A program made the position numbers and the translations under genes. The notes beneath the pieces were generated by a model that saw nothing but the letters and a program-made list of their open reading frames with translations, did not search any database and had not been told where the DNA came from. This document shows, one piece after another, positions 23,614-31,981 of a stretch of 64,000 bases of DNA. The stretch is from Actinomadura graeca (lineage in GTDB: Bacteria > Actinomycetota > Actinomycetes > Streptosporangiales > Streptosporangiaceae). The stretch is taken from NCBI RefSeq assembly GCF_019175365.1, contig NZ_CP059572.1:6324001-6388000 (forward strand). The letters run 5' to 3'. The stretch's first letter is position 1, and each line of letters starts with the position of its first letter.

Positions 23614-24098
23614 GCGCGCGCCGCGAGCCCGCCGCCCGTCTTACGACCCGTTCGACGGCCGTTCCACGGCCGTTCCGGCCTCCGGGACGGCACCGGCGGC
23701 CCTGTTGATCGGTGCGCCCGAGAGTGCCGTGTCCGCTTGTCCGAAACTCGCCTGGAACGTGCCTGGACGGGAGGGGCGGACGGCGGGGCCGGACGGGGAA
23801 GCGTGCAGGTCGCGTGTCCTCGTGTGCCGTCCGGGAGACGGGCGGATCACCGGGACCTGCGTGAACCCGCTCCCCGGAGCGCTCCCGGCCCGCGGTTAAC
23901 GGAGATAGTTACCCTTGAGTAGAAATCTTCCGTTTTACCGCATGGCTGACTTAATTTACGAAACAGTGACATCCTTGTGTCCGATCGTTCACATATGAAT
24001 CTGAGACACGCCATCATTGAGCCGGTATCTTGCGGTGTGCTCGTCTCCGACGGCAATCGCGATTGATTTGGAAGATCCTCTGACAGAGGAGGAATGCG
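23614..24098. other. 485-base intergenic region, AT-richer toward the acyl-carrier gene
   Basis: No gene is seen. The first part is GC-rich with a direct repeat ACGGCCGTTCC (two copies around 23655-23681). From about 23895 the composition drops sharply (for example GACTTAATTTACGAAACAG), unlike the rest of the window. This half should hold the promoter of the acyl-carrier cluster. GAGGAGG (24086-24092) is the ribosome-binding site of the next gene. Lower GC may mark a transferred segment or simply a strong promoter region. Confidence 0.6.
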
Positions 24099-24356
24099 GT
24101 GAACGGGTCGGAAATTATCTCCCGCGGCGAGCTGCAAACGTGGCTTCTTGACAGGATCGCCTTCTACCTCGACAGGCCCGCGGAAAACATCGATCCAGGG
24201 GTCGAGCTCGCCCGCTATGGCGTGGATTCGGTCTATGCGATCAGCATCATCAGCGACATCGAGGACCACCTGCAGGTCGAGGTGGACGTGGCCGAGGCAC
24301 GGCGCCGCGAGACGGTCGCCGCGCTCACCGACTACCTGCTCGATCTCGTCGCGTGA
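24099..24356 (+). CDS. Acyl carrier protein
   Basis: An 85-residue carrier protein. Ser44 in YGVDSVYAISI is the phosphopantetheine attachment site; the helical pattern and size are those of a stand-alone type II ACP. GTG at 24099 follows GAGGAGG. It overlaps the SGNH hydrolase (GTGA) and stands first in a run with a fatty acyl-AMP ligase, so it probably receives the activated acyl chain. It is unlike the primary fatty-acid AcpP, which normally has DSLD at this site. Confidence 0.9.
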   Translation: MNGSEIISRGELQTWLLDRIAFYLDRPAENIDPGVELARYGVDSVYAISIISDIEDHLQVEVDVAEARRRETVAALTDYLLDLVA

Positions 24357-24994
24357 GGGCCGGCCGGCCGGAGGCCGGCGCCGCCGGGCGCCCCATGGTG
24401 GTGCTCGGCGACAGCGTGGCCGAGGGATGGCACGACCCCGCCCCCGACCCCCCGGGCGGCTGGATCGGCTGGGCCGGGCGGCTCGCCCGCCACCTGGACA
24501 TCCCCCGCGACCGGGTCCGCAACCTCGCCGAACCCGGCGCGACGATCGAGGACGTGGTCCGCGTCCAGCTGCCGCGGGCGCGCGGGCTGGACCCGCGGCT
24601 GGTGATGCTCGGCTGCGGGATGAACGACGCGCTGAACGGCTTCGAGCGGGCCGGCGTCGCCGCGCGGCTGGAGGAGGTGTTCGGCTGGGCCCGGGAGAGC
24701 GGTGCCGTCGCCATCGCCATTCCGGTGCCGCGCCCCCCATTCCTGGAGAGGTCGCCGATGTCGCAGTTCCGGCGAAAACGGGTCGTGCAGCGAATCGCCG
24801 ACTTCAATGCCGAGCTGGACCGCGTCTCCCGTGCGTCCGGAACGACGTTCCCGAATCGGGAATCGGTGTCCAAGGTCGGCGACCCGTCGATGTGGAGTCC
24901 CGACGGCATCCATCTGAACGCGGCCGGGCATTCCTATGTCGCCGAGGTGGTCGCGCATATCGCCAGAGATCTGCTCGGAGGGCGGACCGTCTGA
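24353..24994 (+). CDS. SGNH/GDSL-family hydrolase 1
   Basis: A 213-residue SGNH hydrolase with no signal peptide. Block I GDSVAEG has Ser21; block III GMND has Asn91; block V DGIHLNAAGH has Asp184 and His187. The family hydrolyses or transfers acyl esters. Overlap with the ACP gene suggests it acts on, or releases, an acyl group carried by that protein. The GTG start is chosen because of the GTGA overlap. Confidence 0.88.
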   Translation: MRAGRPEAGAAGRPMVVLGDSVAEGWHDPAPDPPGGWIGWAGRLARHLDIPRDRVRNLAEPGATIEDVVRVQLPRARGLDPRLVMLGCGMNDALNGFERAGVAARLEEVFGWARESGAVAIAIPVPRPPFLERSPMSQFRRKRVVQRIADFNAELDRVSRASGTTFPNRESVSKVGDPSMWSPDGIHLNAAGHSYVAEVVAHIARDLLGGRTV

Positions 24995-25026
24995 TCCTCG
25001 GGGCGGCCCGATGACTGAGGACAAGA

Positions 25027-25857
25027 ATGAACAGACCATTCGTCCCGATCGCCGTCGACCGCGTCGCGCGGCCGGTGGCGCTGGTGGCGCTCGCGCCGGT
25101 CCTCCTCGCCCAGGCGTGGTGGACCGTGCGCCGCACCCCCCGTCTCGATCCGGCGGCGGGCGACGAGCAGGGCGTCGCGGACGGCGCGGGCGTCGCGGGC
25201 GGCGCGGAGCCGGAGTTCCGGCTCGTCGTGATCGGCGAGTCCACGGCCGCGGGCGTGGGCGCGTCCCTGCACGCGCAGGCGCTCCCCGGCTTCCTCGCCG
25301 AGGCGCTGCGGGACCGGCTCCGCCGGAGCGTGGCCTGGTCGGTCGCCGGGCGGAACGGCGCGACCGTCCGCACGGTCATCACCGACCTCATCCCCGCGCG
25401 CGGCGGCCCGCCCCCGGAGCACGACCCGGCCGGAGGTGCCGCGGGGACGGGCGGGGCAGGCGGCGCGACGGACCTCGTGGTCGTCGCCGTCGGCGTCAAC
25501 GACCTGGTCCGCGGGCGCCCGCTGCGGAAATGGGCCGACGACATGACGGCGCTCGTCGCCGCGCTGCGCGACCGGTACGGGCGCGCGACGGTGCTGGTGG
25601 CGGGCATGCCGCCGGTGCACCGGTTCCCCGCCGTCCCGCGGCCGCTGCGTCTGGTCCTCGGGGCGCGGGCGCGCGCCATGGACCGGCTCGCGGGCGCCGC
25701 CGCGCGGTCCGCCGGCGCCGTCCACGTGCCGATGGACGAGGCGATGGCGCGCGACCGCCGGCTGTTCGCCTCCGACGGCTTCCACCCGTCGCCCGCCGGG
25801 TACCGCGCCTGGGCCGAGGACCTGGCGCGGGCGCTCCCCGCCCGGACGGTGCCCTGA
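25027..25857 (+). CDS. SGNH/GDSL-family hydrolase 2, membrane-anchored
   Basis: A 276-residue protein with an N-terminal hydrophobic segment (about 13-33) that could be an anchor. Block I IGESTAAG has Ser72; GVND is the third block; DGFHPSPAGY gives the Asp/His dyad. The GGAAGTGGAGGAT linker near residues 137-149 is low complexity. It differs enough from hydrolase 1 to suggest distinct substrates, possibly one cytoplasmic and one at the membrane surface. Confidence 0.85.
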   Translation: MNRPFVPIAVDRVARPVALVALAPVLLAQAWWTVRRTPRLDPAAGDEQGVADGAGVAGGAEPEFRLVVIGESTAAGVGASLHAQALPGFLAEALRDRLRRSVAWSVAGRNGATVRTVITDLIPARGGPPPEHDPAGGAAGTGGAGGATDLVVVAVGVNDLVRGRPLRKWADDMTALVAALRDRYGRATVLVAGMPPVHRFPAVPRPLRLVLGARARAMDRLAGAAARSAGAVHVPMDEAMARDRRLFASDGFHPSPAGYRAWAEDLARALPARTVP

Positions 25858-25964
25858 CCACGGACCGCGCCGGAGGGACCTGTGCCAGAGAGAAGAGCGC
25901 GTCCTGCAGGAGAGACGCCCGGCAGGAGGGGCGTCCGAAGAGGAAGGCAAGGGGAGCAGCACAG

Positions 25965-26360
25965 GTGACGATTCCCGGAACGTTCCGACATGCGGTGGAG
26001 TCCAAGGACCTCGCCGCGATCACGCGGACCCTGGACCCCGACATCGAGTTCCACAGCCCGGTGATGGTGAAGCCCTACCACGGACGCGACGCCGTCACCG
26101 CGCTGCTGCGGGTCCTGCTGGAGGTGTTCGAGGACTTCCGCTACACCGACGACCTCGTCAGCCGCGGGGACCCGCCCTCCCAGGCGCTGGTCTTCAGCGC
26201 CCGCGTCATGGGCAAGTCCCTCCAGGGACTCGATCTCGTCCGGTTCGGCGAGGAGGGACTCGTCACCGGGCTGACGGTCATGGTCCGCCCGCTGCCCGCG
26301 GCGATGACGCTCGCCCGCGCGGTGGGACGGCGGATGGAGGAACCGGGCACGCCCCCCTGA
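25965..26360 (+). CDS. SnoaL-like/NTF2-fold protein
   Basis: A 131-residue protein of the NTF2/SnoaL cone fold: DLAAITRTLDPDIEFHSPV, YHGRDAVTALLRVLLEVFEDFRY. The family includes polyketide cyclases, ketosteroid isomerase-like enzymes and binding proteins; catalytic residues cannot be assigned. GTG at 25965 follows GGGGAGCAG. Its place between the hydrolases and the acyl-CoA dehydrogenase suggests it handles an acyl intermediate. Confidence 0.75.
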   Translation: MTIPGTFRHAVESKDLAAITRTLDPDIEFHSPVMVKPYHGRDAVTALLRVLLEVFEDFRYTDDLVSRGDPPSQALVFSARVMGKSLQGLDLVRFGEEGLVTGLTVMVRPLPAAMTLARAVGRRMEEPGTPP

Positions 26361-26460
26361 GCGGGGCGGCCCATGCCGGCCAGGTCGCCGCCCCGCCCGG
26401 CCCCCTCTCCCGGCCCGGCCGGCCGTCCGACACCACATCCACAGGGAGTCGAAGGAAGAC

Positions 26461-28230
26461 ATGGACAGAAAGGTCCCCGCACGCGCAGTGCTGTCCCCTG
26501 CGCACCGGATCGCCGCCGACCTGGACGCCTATCTCGGCGATCCGATGGACGACGAGGCCGGGCCCTTCTCCTACAAGGCCATCGTCGAGGCCGAGGAGCG
26601 CGACGAGATCCCGCCCGGCGCGGTCGACGCCGTCCGCGCCTGGGGGTTCCCCGCCTACCTGGTGCCGAGCGGCCTCGGCGGGCGCCTGACCACGCTGGAG
26701 GAGCTGTTCCTCGTCACCCGCGGCATCTCGCGGCGCAGCGTCACCGTCGCCGTCATGTACGGGTCGGGGCTGCTGGCGGTGAACCCCGTCTGGCTGTGGG
26801 GCGACGACGCGCAGCGCCGGACCGTCGCCGACGGCGTGCTGCGCGGCGACCTCGCCTGCTTCGGCGTCTCGGAGGCCGACCACGGCAGCGACGTCATGGC
26901 CTCGGAGTCGCGCGCCGAGCAGGAGGGCGACGGGCTGGTCCTCAACGGGACGAAATGGCCGGTCGGCAACGCGACCAAGGGCCGGTTCGTCACCACCTAC
27001 GCCCGGACCGGGACGCGCGACTTCTCCCTCCTCCTGGTCGACAAGCGCGAGCTGGCCCCCGAGTGCTGGTCGGTGCTGCCGCCCGTCCGCACGGTGGGGC
27101 TGCGCGGCCACGACCTCAGCGGCGTCGCGTTCTCCGACGCGCGGCTGCCGGCGAGCTGCGTCATCGGAAGGAAGGGCTCCGGGCTCGTCCAGACCCTCAA
27201 GACCCTCCAGATCACGCGGACGGCCATCGCCGCCCTGTCCGTCGGGACCATGGACGCGGTCGTCCGCATCGGGATCGAGTACGCGCGGCAGCGCACCCTC
27301 TACGGCTCCGGGATCTACAACATCCCGGTCATCCGCGACCATCTCGTCAAGGCGCACCTCGACCTGCTGATCGCCGAGTGCGTCGCGCTGCCCGTCGCGC
27401 GGGCGCTGACGATCGCGCCCGGCCGGCTGAGCCTGTGGTCGTCGATCGTGAAGTACTTCGTCCCCGTCCTCGGGGAGGAGGTCGTCGCCAGCATCGGGAC
27501 GGTCCTCGCCGCCCGCGGCTACCTGCGCGAGGGCGTCGCCCACGGGGTGTTCCAGAAGCTCCAGCGCGACCACGCCATCGCGAGCATCTTCGAGGGCACC
27601 ACGCACGTCAACCTCGCCAACGTCGCGGGACAGCTCCCCTTCCTCGTCTCGCCGCCGGAGGAGACCGGCGACGAGGCGGAGCTGCTCGCCGACCTGTTCT
27701 CCTGGACGCGCACGCCGCCCGCGTGGGCGCCCGACGGACGGCTGCTCCAGCTCACCAACGAGGGGCGCGACGAGGTCGGGCAGCGGTTCGAGGCCATCGC
27801 CGACGAGGTGCTCACCGCGGCCAACACCCACGCCGCCCCGGGCGTCGCGGCCGAGCTGAAGGACCTGCTGGCCGGGATCGGCGGCATGCGCACCACGCTG
27901 GACGAGGGGATCCGCGCCGCCGCCGGGGACACCACGTCGGTGGCCGCCCTCGGCCGCGCACGCCGCTACTGCGAGCTGCATGCGATGGTCTCCTGCATGC
28001 TAACGTGGGTGCACAATCGGCAGGAGTTCGGCGGGCCCTTCGCGGGCGGGGAGTGGCTCGTCCTCTGCTTGCAGCGGCTTCTGCAACGCGTCCAGCCCGA
28101 CACCGTCCTGTCCGAGGGGTTTCTGCCCACTCTGGAGGACGCCATGTTCCTCGGGTTCGACGAGCGCCGCTGGTTCTCGCTCCTGTCCATGGCCGAGCGC
28201 GGCCGTCCGCTCCTGCGCAAGGCGGAGTGA
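26461..28230 (+). CDS. Acyl-CoA dehydrogenase family flavoprotein
   Basis: A 589-residue ACAD, longer than the usual ~380 because of a C-terminal extension (about 410-589). CFGVSEADHGSDV (133-145) is the flavin-binding stretch. Glu378 in IFEGTTHVN is the position of the catalytic base in the medium-chain enzymes. It should introduce a double bond into an acyl thioester. Next to an ACP and a fatty acyl-AMP ligase, an ACP-bound substrate is more likely than a CoA one. Start is ATG 26461 after GAAGGAAG. Six bases separate it from the ligase. Confidence 0.88.
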   Translation: MDRKVPARAVLSPAHRIAADLDAYLGDPMDDEAGPFSYKAIVEAEERDEIPPGAVDAVRAWGFPAYLVPSGLGGRLTTLEELFLVTRGISRRSVTVAVMYGSGLLAVNPVWLWGDDAQRRTVADGVLRGDLACFGVSEADHGSDVMASESRAEQEGDGLVLNGTKWPVGNATKGRFVTTYARTGTRDFSLLLVDKRELAPECWSVLPPVRTVGLRGHDLSGVAFSDARLPASCVIGRKGSGLVQTLKTLQITRTAIAALSVGTMDAVVRIGIEYARQRTLYGSGIYNIPVIRDHLVKAHLDLLIAECVALPVARALTIAPGRLSLWSSIVKYFVPVLGEEVVASIGTVLAARGYLREGVAHGVFQKLQRDHAIASIFEGTTHVNLANVAGQLPFLVSPPEETGDEAELLADLFSWTRTPPAWAPDGRLLQLTNEGRDEVGQRFEAIADEVLTAANTHAAPGVAAELKDLLAGIGGMRTTLDEGIRAAAGDTTSVAALGRARRYCELHAMVSCMLTWVHNRQEFGGPFAGGEWLVLCLQRLLQRVQPDTVLSEGFLPTLEDAMFLGFDERRWFSLLSMAERGRPLLRKAE

Positions 28231-28236
28231 CCGGCG

Positions 28237-30117
28237 ATGCCGTCCCAGGCAGGCCCTCCCCGGGGCCTTCGCGCCGACCGGCCCGCCGACTTCGTGTCGG
28301 CCGCCCGCCGGAACGTCCTCCTTCACGGGGACGAGCGGGGCTTCACCTTCGTCCGTGAGCAGCGGGCGCGCACCGGCCCCGCCGCGGGCGCGGTGGCCGG
28401 GCCCGTGTGGGGACGCGGGTACCGGGAGGAGACGCTCGGGTTCGCCGAGATGGACAGGCGTGCCCGCGGGCTGGCCCGCCTCCTGGAGGGGCGGGGGTTA
28501 CGCGACCGCGCGGTCCTGCTGTTATATCCGGAGGGGCTGGAGTTCCTGACCGGGTTCTACGGCTGCCTGTACGCGCGGGCCATCGCCGTCCCCGCCCCGC
28601 TCCCGGCGCTGGACGCCGAGCGGTTCGGGCGCACCCGGCGGATCATCGACGACGCCGACATCACCTGGATCCTCACCGACACCGCCCACAGGCCCGCGCT
28701 TGAGGAATGGCTGGCCGAGGACGGGCTGGACGGCCGGGTCCGCTGCCTCGACACCGAGACGGAGTCCGGCGACCCGGACGCCTGGACCGCGCCGGAGATG
28801 GGCCCCGACACCCTCGCGTTCCTCCAGTACACCTCCGGCTCCACCGGCGAGCCCAAGGGGGTGATGGTCTCCCACGGGAACCTGCTCCACAACGGCGAGG
28901 AGATCAAGCGCCGGATCGGGGGCTCGGGGGAGACGGTCGGCGTCGGCTGGGTCCCGCACTACCACGACATGGGGCTCGTCGGGCAGTTCCTGGAACCGCT
29001 CTACCTGGGCTGCCGGTACGTCTTCACCTCGCCGATCACGTTCATCAAACGGCCCGCGCTCTGGCTGGAGATGATCACCCGGCACCGGGGCACGATCACC
29101 CTCTCGCCGAACTTCGGATACGACCTGGTGCTGCGCCGCGTCAAGGACGAGCAGCTCGACGGGCTCGACCTGACGTCGCTGCGGACCGTCAAGAACGGCG
29201 CCGAGCCCGTCCGCGCCGCGACGCTGGAAAGCTGGAACGAGCGGTTCGCGCCGGTCGGGTTCCGCCCCGAGATGTGGATGCCGTGCTACGGCATGGCGGA
29301 GACGACGCTCCTCATCACCGCCGCCCCGCTCGGGACCGGCCCGGTGATCCGCGGCTTCGACGCGGAGGCCCTGGCGCAGGAGAAGGCCGTCCTCGCGCCG
29401 GGCGGCGCGGCGCGGCGGCTCGTCGGCTGCGGCCGGCCCGTCACGCTCGACGTGCGGGTCGTCGATCCCGCGGGCGGCGTGCCGGTCGAGGACGAGGGCG
29501 TCGGGGAGATCTGGGTGCGCGGCGGCAGCGTCGCCGCCGGGTACTGGAAGAAGGCCGACGAGACCCGGGAGACCTTCGGGGCCTTCACCGCCGACGGGGA
29601 CGGGCCGTTCCTGCGGACGGGGGACCTCGGCTTCACCTGCGACGGCGAGCTGTTCATCGCCGGGCGCATCAAGGACCTGATCATCGTCAACGGCCGCAAC
29701 ATCCACGCGCAGGACATCGAGGAGGCCGCGCGCGCGGTCCACCCGGCCGCGGGCGCCGCCGCGGCGTTCGCCGTCGACGCCGGGACCGAGCACGTCGTCC
29801 TCGTGCAGGAGGTCAGCACGCGGCTGGCCAGGGGGACGGCCCTGGACGAGCTGGCGATGCTCATCAAGGCGCGCGTCGCGCGGACGTTCGAGCTGCCCGC
29901 GTTGAGCGTCGTCCTCTGCGGGCGGGGATCGGTGCGGCGGACGACCAGCGGCAAGACGCAGCGCCGCCACACCCGCCAGGACTTTCTGGACGGGCGGATC
30001 ACCGAGCTGGCGGGCCACGTCGAGAGCGGGGTCGCCGCCCTCCGCGACACCGCGGCGGAGGCCACCGGCACCGGCGGCGCCGAGAGGGCCGACGTCGATT
30101 CGGCGCCGGAAGAATGA
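28237..30117 (+). CDS. Fatty acyl-AMP ligase (FAAL)
   Basis: A 626-residue adenylating enzyme. The P-loop LQYTSGSTGEPKGV lies near residues 195-210; VGWVPHYHDMGLVG, MPCYGMAETTL and FLRTGDLGF are the FadD/FAAL core motifs. KDLIIVNGRNIHAQDIE is the FAAL form of the hinge and C-domain. Long FAALs load fatty acids on carrier proteins as acyl-AMP instead of making acyl-CoA. It most likely charges the ACP at the start of the cluster. The C-terminal ~40 residues are low complexity. Confidence 0.92.
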   Translation: MPSQAGPPRGLRADRPADFVSAARRNVLLHGDERGFTFVREQRARTGPAAGAVAGPVWGRGYREETLGFAEMDRRARGLARLLEGRGLRDRAVLLLYPEGLEFLTGFYGCLYARAIAVPAPLPALDAERFGRTRRIIDDADITWILTDTAHRPALEEWLAEDGLDGRVRCLDTETESGDPDAWTAPEMGPDTLAFLQYTSGSTGEPKGVMVSHGNLLHNGEEIKRRIGGSGETVGVGWVPHYHDMGLVGQFLEPLYLGCRYVFTSPITFIKRPALWLEMITRHRGTITLSPNFGYDLVLRRVKDEQLDGLDLTSLRTVKNGAEPVRAATLESWNERFAPVGFRPEMWMPCYGMAETTLLITAAPLGTGPVIRGFDAEALAQEKAVLAPGGAARRLVGCGRPVTLDVRVVDPAGGVPVEDEGVGEIWVRGGSVAAGYWKKADETRETFGAFTADGDGPFLRTGDLGFTCDGELFIAGRIKDLIIVNGRNIHAQDIEEAARAVHPAAGAAAAFAVDAGTEHVVLVQEVSTRLARGTALDELAMLIKARVARTFELPALSVVLCGRGSVRRTTSGKTQRRHTRQDFLDGRITELAGHVESGVAALRDTAAEATGTGGAERADVDSAPEE

Positions 30118-30154
30118 CCGAAAGACTGTCCGAAAAAGGGCAGAAAATCGGATC

Positions 30155-30174
30155 ATAGTCAAAAGCATGACTAT
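30155..30174. promoter_or_regulatory. Palindromic operator upstream of PadR gene
   Basis: The 20-base dyad ATAGTCAaaagcaTGACTAT has perfect 7-base arms and sits 60 bases before the PadR start, in an AT-rich pocket. PadR regulators bind similar spaced dyads, so autoregulation is likely; control of the acyl cluster is inferred. Confidence 0.55.
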
Positions 30175-30233
30175 TCAGCTCTTTGTCTGCTAACGTCGTC
30201 CGCAACCCTGAGTCAAGGCGGGGAGAACGGCCG

Positions 30234-30815
30234 ATGGCACTTCGTCACGCGGTGCTGGCGGCGCTGCTCGACGGTGAGTACAGCGGCTACCAGCTCGCCA
30301 AGATCTTTGATTTGTCGGTCTCCAACTTCTGGCATGCCGTACCGCAGCAGCTCTATTCGGAGCTGTCGAGGTTGGAGACCGAGGGCCTGATCAGCGGACG
30401 GCAGATCATCCAGCACGACCGCCCCAACAAACGCGTGTACACCGTCACGCCGGCCGGTGTCGACGAACTGGAACGTTTCGCCGCCACCCCGGCCAAACCC
30501 GGGATCATCCGCGAGAACCTGCTCGTCATGGTGCAGGCCGTGGACCACATCTCGGCGGACGCGGTGATCGCGCAACTGGAGGAGCGGGCCCTGGCGTCCG
30601 CGGCCAAGATCGAGCTTTTCGAGCACACCCTGCGACACCTGCGCGGCGACCTCGACGAGGAGTCCTTCCTGCGGAGCGCCGCACCCATCGGCCCGTACCT
30701 GACCTGCCTGCGGGGCCGCCGGTTCGAGCAGGAGAACCACGAGTGGTTCACCAGCACCGCCCGGCTGCTGCGCGCCAGGGCGGGTGCCAACGCCGAGGGA
30801 GGCGAACCGGCATGA
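30234..30815 (+). CDS. PadR family transcriptional regulator
   Basis: A 193-residue PadR (subfamily-2 size). The winged helix covers about 1-85: MALRHAVLAALLDGEYSGYQLAK, WHAVPQQLYSELSRLETEGLI and KRVYTVTPAGVDEL. The C-terminal helices (90-180) are for dimerisation and ligand sensing. ATG 30234 follows GGCGGGGAG. Lying directly behind the acyl-carrier cluster, it is the probable regulator of that cluster. Confidence 0.9.
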   Translation: MALRHAVLAALLDGEYSGYQLAKIFDLSVSNFWHAVPQQLYSELSRLETEGLISGRQIIQHDRPNKRVYTVTPAGVDELERFAATPAKPGIIRENLLVMVQAVDHISADAVIAQLEERALASAAKIELFEHTLRHLRGDLDEESFLRSAAPIGPYLTCLRGRRFEQENHEWFTSTARLLRARAGANAEGGEPA

Positions 30816-30950
30816 CACCCGCCCGCGGGCCGTCCGGCCGCGTCCTCCCGCACATCGCCCCTGCGCTCGCCCGAACGGCGCCGGCGGCGACACCTACCCC
30901 CGCGTGGCCCCCAGCCGGGCCACTACGCCTTAGTCAAGGAGGCGTTCCAT

Positions 30951-31469
30951 ATGTCGGGCGAACACCACACCATCGAGTTGCCTAACGAGGCACAAGCCGA
31001 AACGCCGGAGCACGCCGGCACCGTCACGGCGGTCGCACCGCCCGCCGCGGTGGCCCGCACCCCGGTTCCGCTGGGCGAGCTGAGCCTGCCCGCGGTGCAC
31101 GACTCGGTCCCCCGGGCGCGGGGCTTCAGCCGCGCCGTCACCACCGCCTCCGGCATCGGGCACGTCCGCGACGACGCGGAGGTCCTGGTCTCGGAGCTCG
31201 TCACCAACGCCGTCCAGCACGCCACGATCCCGGGCGCGCCGCTGCGCCTGCGCCTCCTGCGGGCGGGGTCGCGGCTGCGCATCGAGGTCCACGACACGAG
31301 CCCGGCGGTCCCGCGGGCCCGGCAGATCGACCTGATGGAGGAGACGGGACGGGGCTGGTTCCTCGTCGCGGTCATCGCCGAGCGGCACGGCACCGACCAC
31401 ACCGCCTCCGGGAAGTCCGTCTGGTGCGAGCTGCGCGCCTGGCCGCGCGACGAGCGGCCCTCGCACTGA
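30951..31469 (+). CDS. ATP-binding anti-sigma-like (RsbW/HATPase_c2) protein
   Basis: A 172-residue GHKL ATPase. N-box SELVTNAVQHA at 81-91, and GRGWFLVAVIAERHGT in the G2 position. The family includes anti-sigma factors of the RsbW/SpoIIAB kind and, in actinomycetes, many single-domain proteins of unclear partner. The N-terminal ~45 residues are a variable tail. No sigma or anti-anti-sigma gene is adjacent. Start after AAGGAGGCG. Confidence 0.85.
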   Translation: MSGEHHTIELPNEAQAETPEHAGTVTAVAPPAAVARTPVPLGELSLPAVHDSVPRARGFSRAVTTASGIGHVRDDAEVLVSELVTNAVQHATIPGAPLRLRLLRAGSRLRIEVHDTSPAVPRARQIDLMEETGRGWFLVAVIAERHGTDHTASGKSVWCELRAWPRDERPSH

Positions 31470-31587
31470 GCGCCGCGGCGCTGTGTCCCGCCGGTCACGC
31501 GGGCGGCGGGAGGCCACGCGCGTAACACCGGCATGCCCGCGTCTACCTGCCGGCGCGCCGACCCGGAAACGGCGCGGACCGGCGGCG

Positions 31588-31977
31588 ATGGGATGTGCGA
31601 TGTCCGTGGACTGGTACCGGTCGGACGGTGAACGCGTCACGCCGGACGAGGCGCAGCGGCTCCTCCTGGACGTACGGGGGCGGCTGCTCGCGCAGGACGT
31701 CATCCGCGTCGGCGGGGTCGTCGTGGTCGTCTCGACCTGGTTCACCGTGACCGACCTGGGATTCGCGGCGAATGGGAGACCTTTGCTATGGCAGACGATC
31801 GTGTCCGATCTGGCGATGCACGCCGATATCGGGCGCTACACCACACGGGAGAAGGCGGCGCGCGGGCACGCGGAGGCCGTCGAAATGATCACCGAGCGGC
31901 TCCGCGACCTCGTCGCCCGGGCCGCGCTGGACGGGACACGGCCGTCGGCCGTGTTCCATCCCGAGCCGGGGACGTGA
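31588..31977 (+). CDS. Small protein of unknown function preceding conservon
   Basis: A 129-residue protein with no motif I recognise. YRSDGERVTPDEAQRLLLDVRG, VVVVVSTWFTVTDLGFAANGRPLLWQT and AAARGHAEAVEMITERL show mixed alpha/beta structure. A start at ATG 31600 is equally possible. It ends 4 bases before cvnA and may be co-transcribed. Codon use is typical of the genome, so it is probably real. Confidence 0.6.
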   Translation: MGCAMSVDWYRSDGERVTPDEAQRLLLDVRGRLLAQDVIRVGGVVVVVSTWFTVTDLGFAANGRPLLWQTIVSDLAMHADIGRYTTREKAARGHAEAVEMITERLRDLVARAALDGTRPSAVFHPEPGT

Positions 31978-31981
31978 GCTG

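Noticed and set aside
24353..25857. The two SGNH hydrolases as a tandem duplication
   Set aside because: They share only the family blocks; lengths, N-termini and linkers differ, so recent duplication is unlikely.
26278..27981. 567-codon minus-strand frame opposite the acyl-CoA dehydrogenase
   Set aside because: Shadow; the plus-strand gene has flavoprotein motifs.
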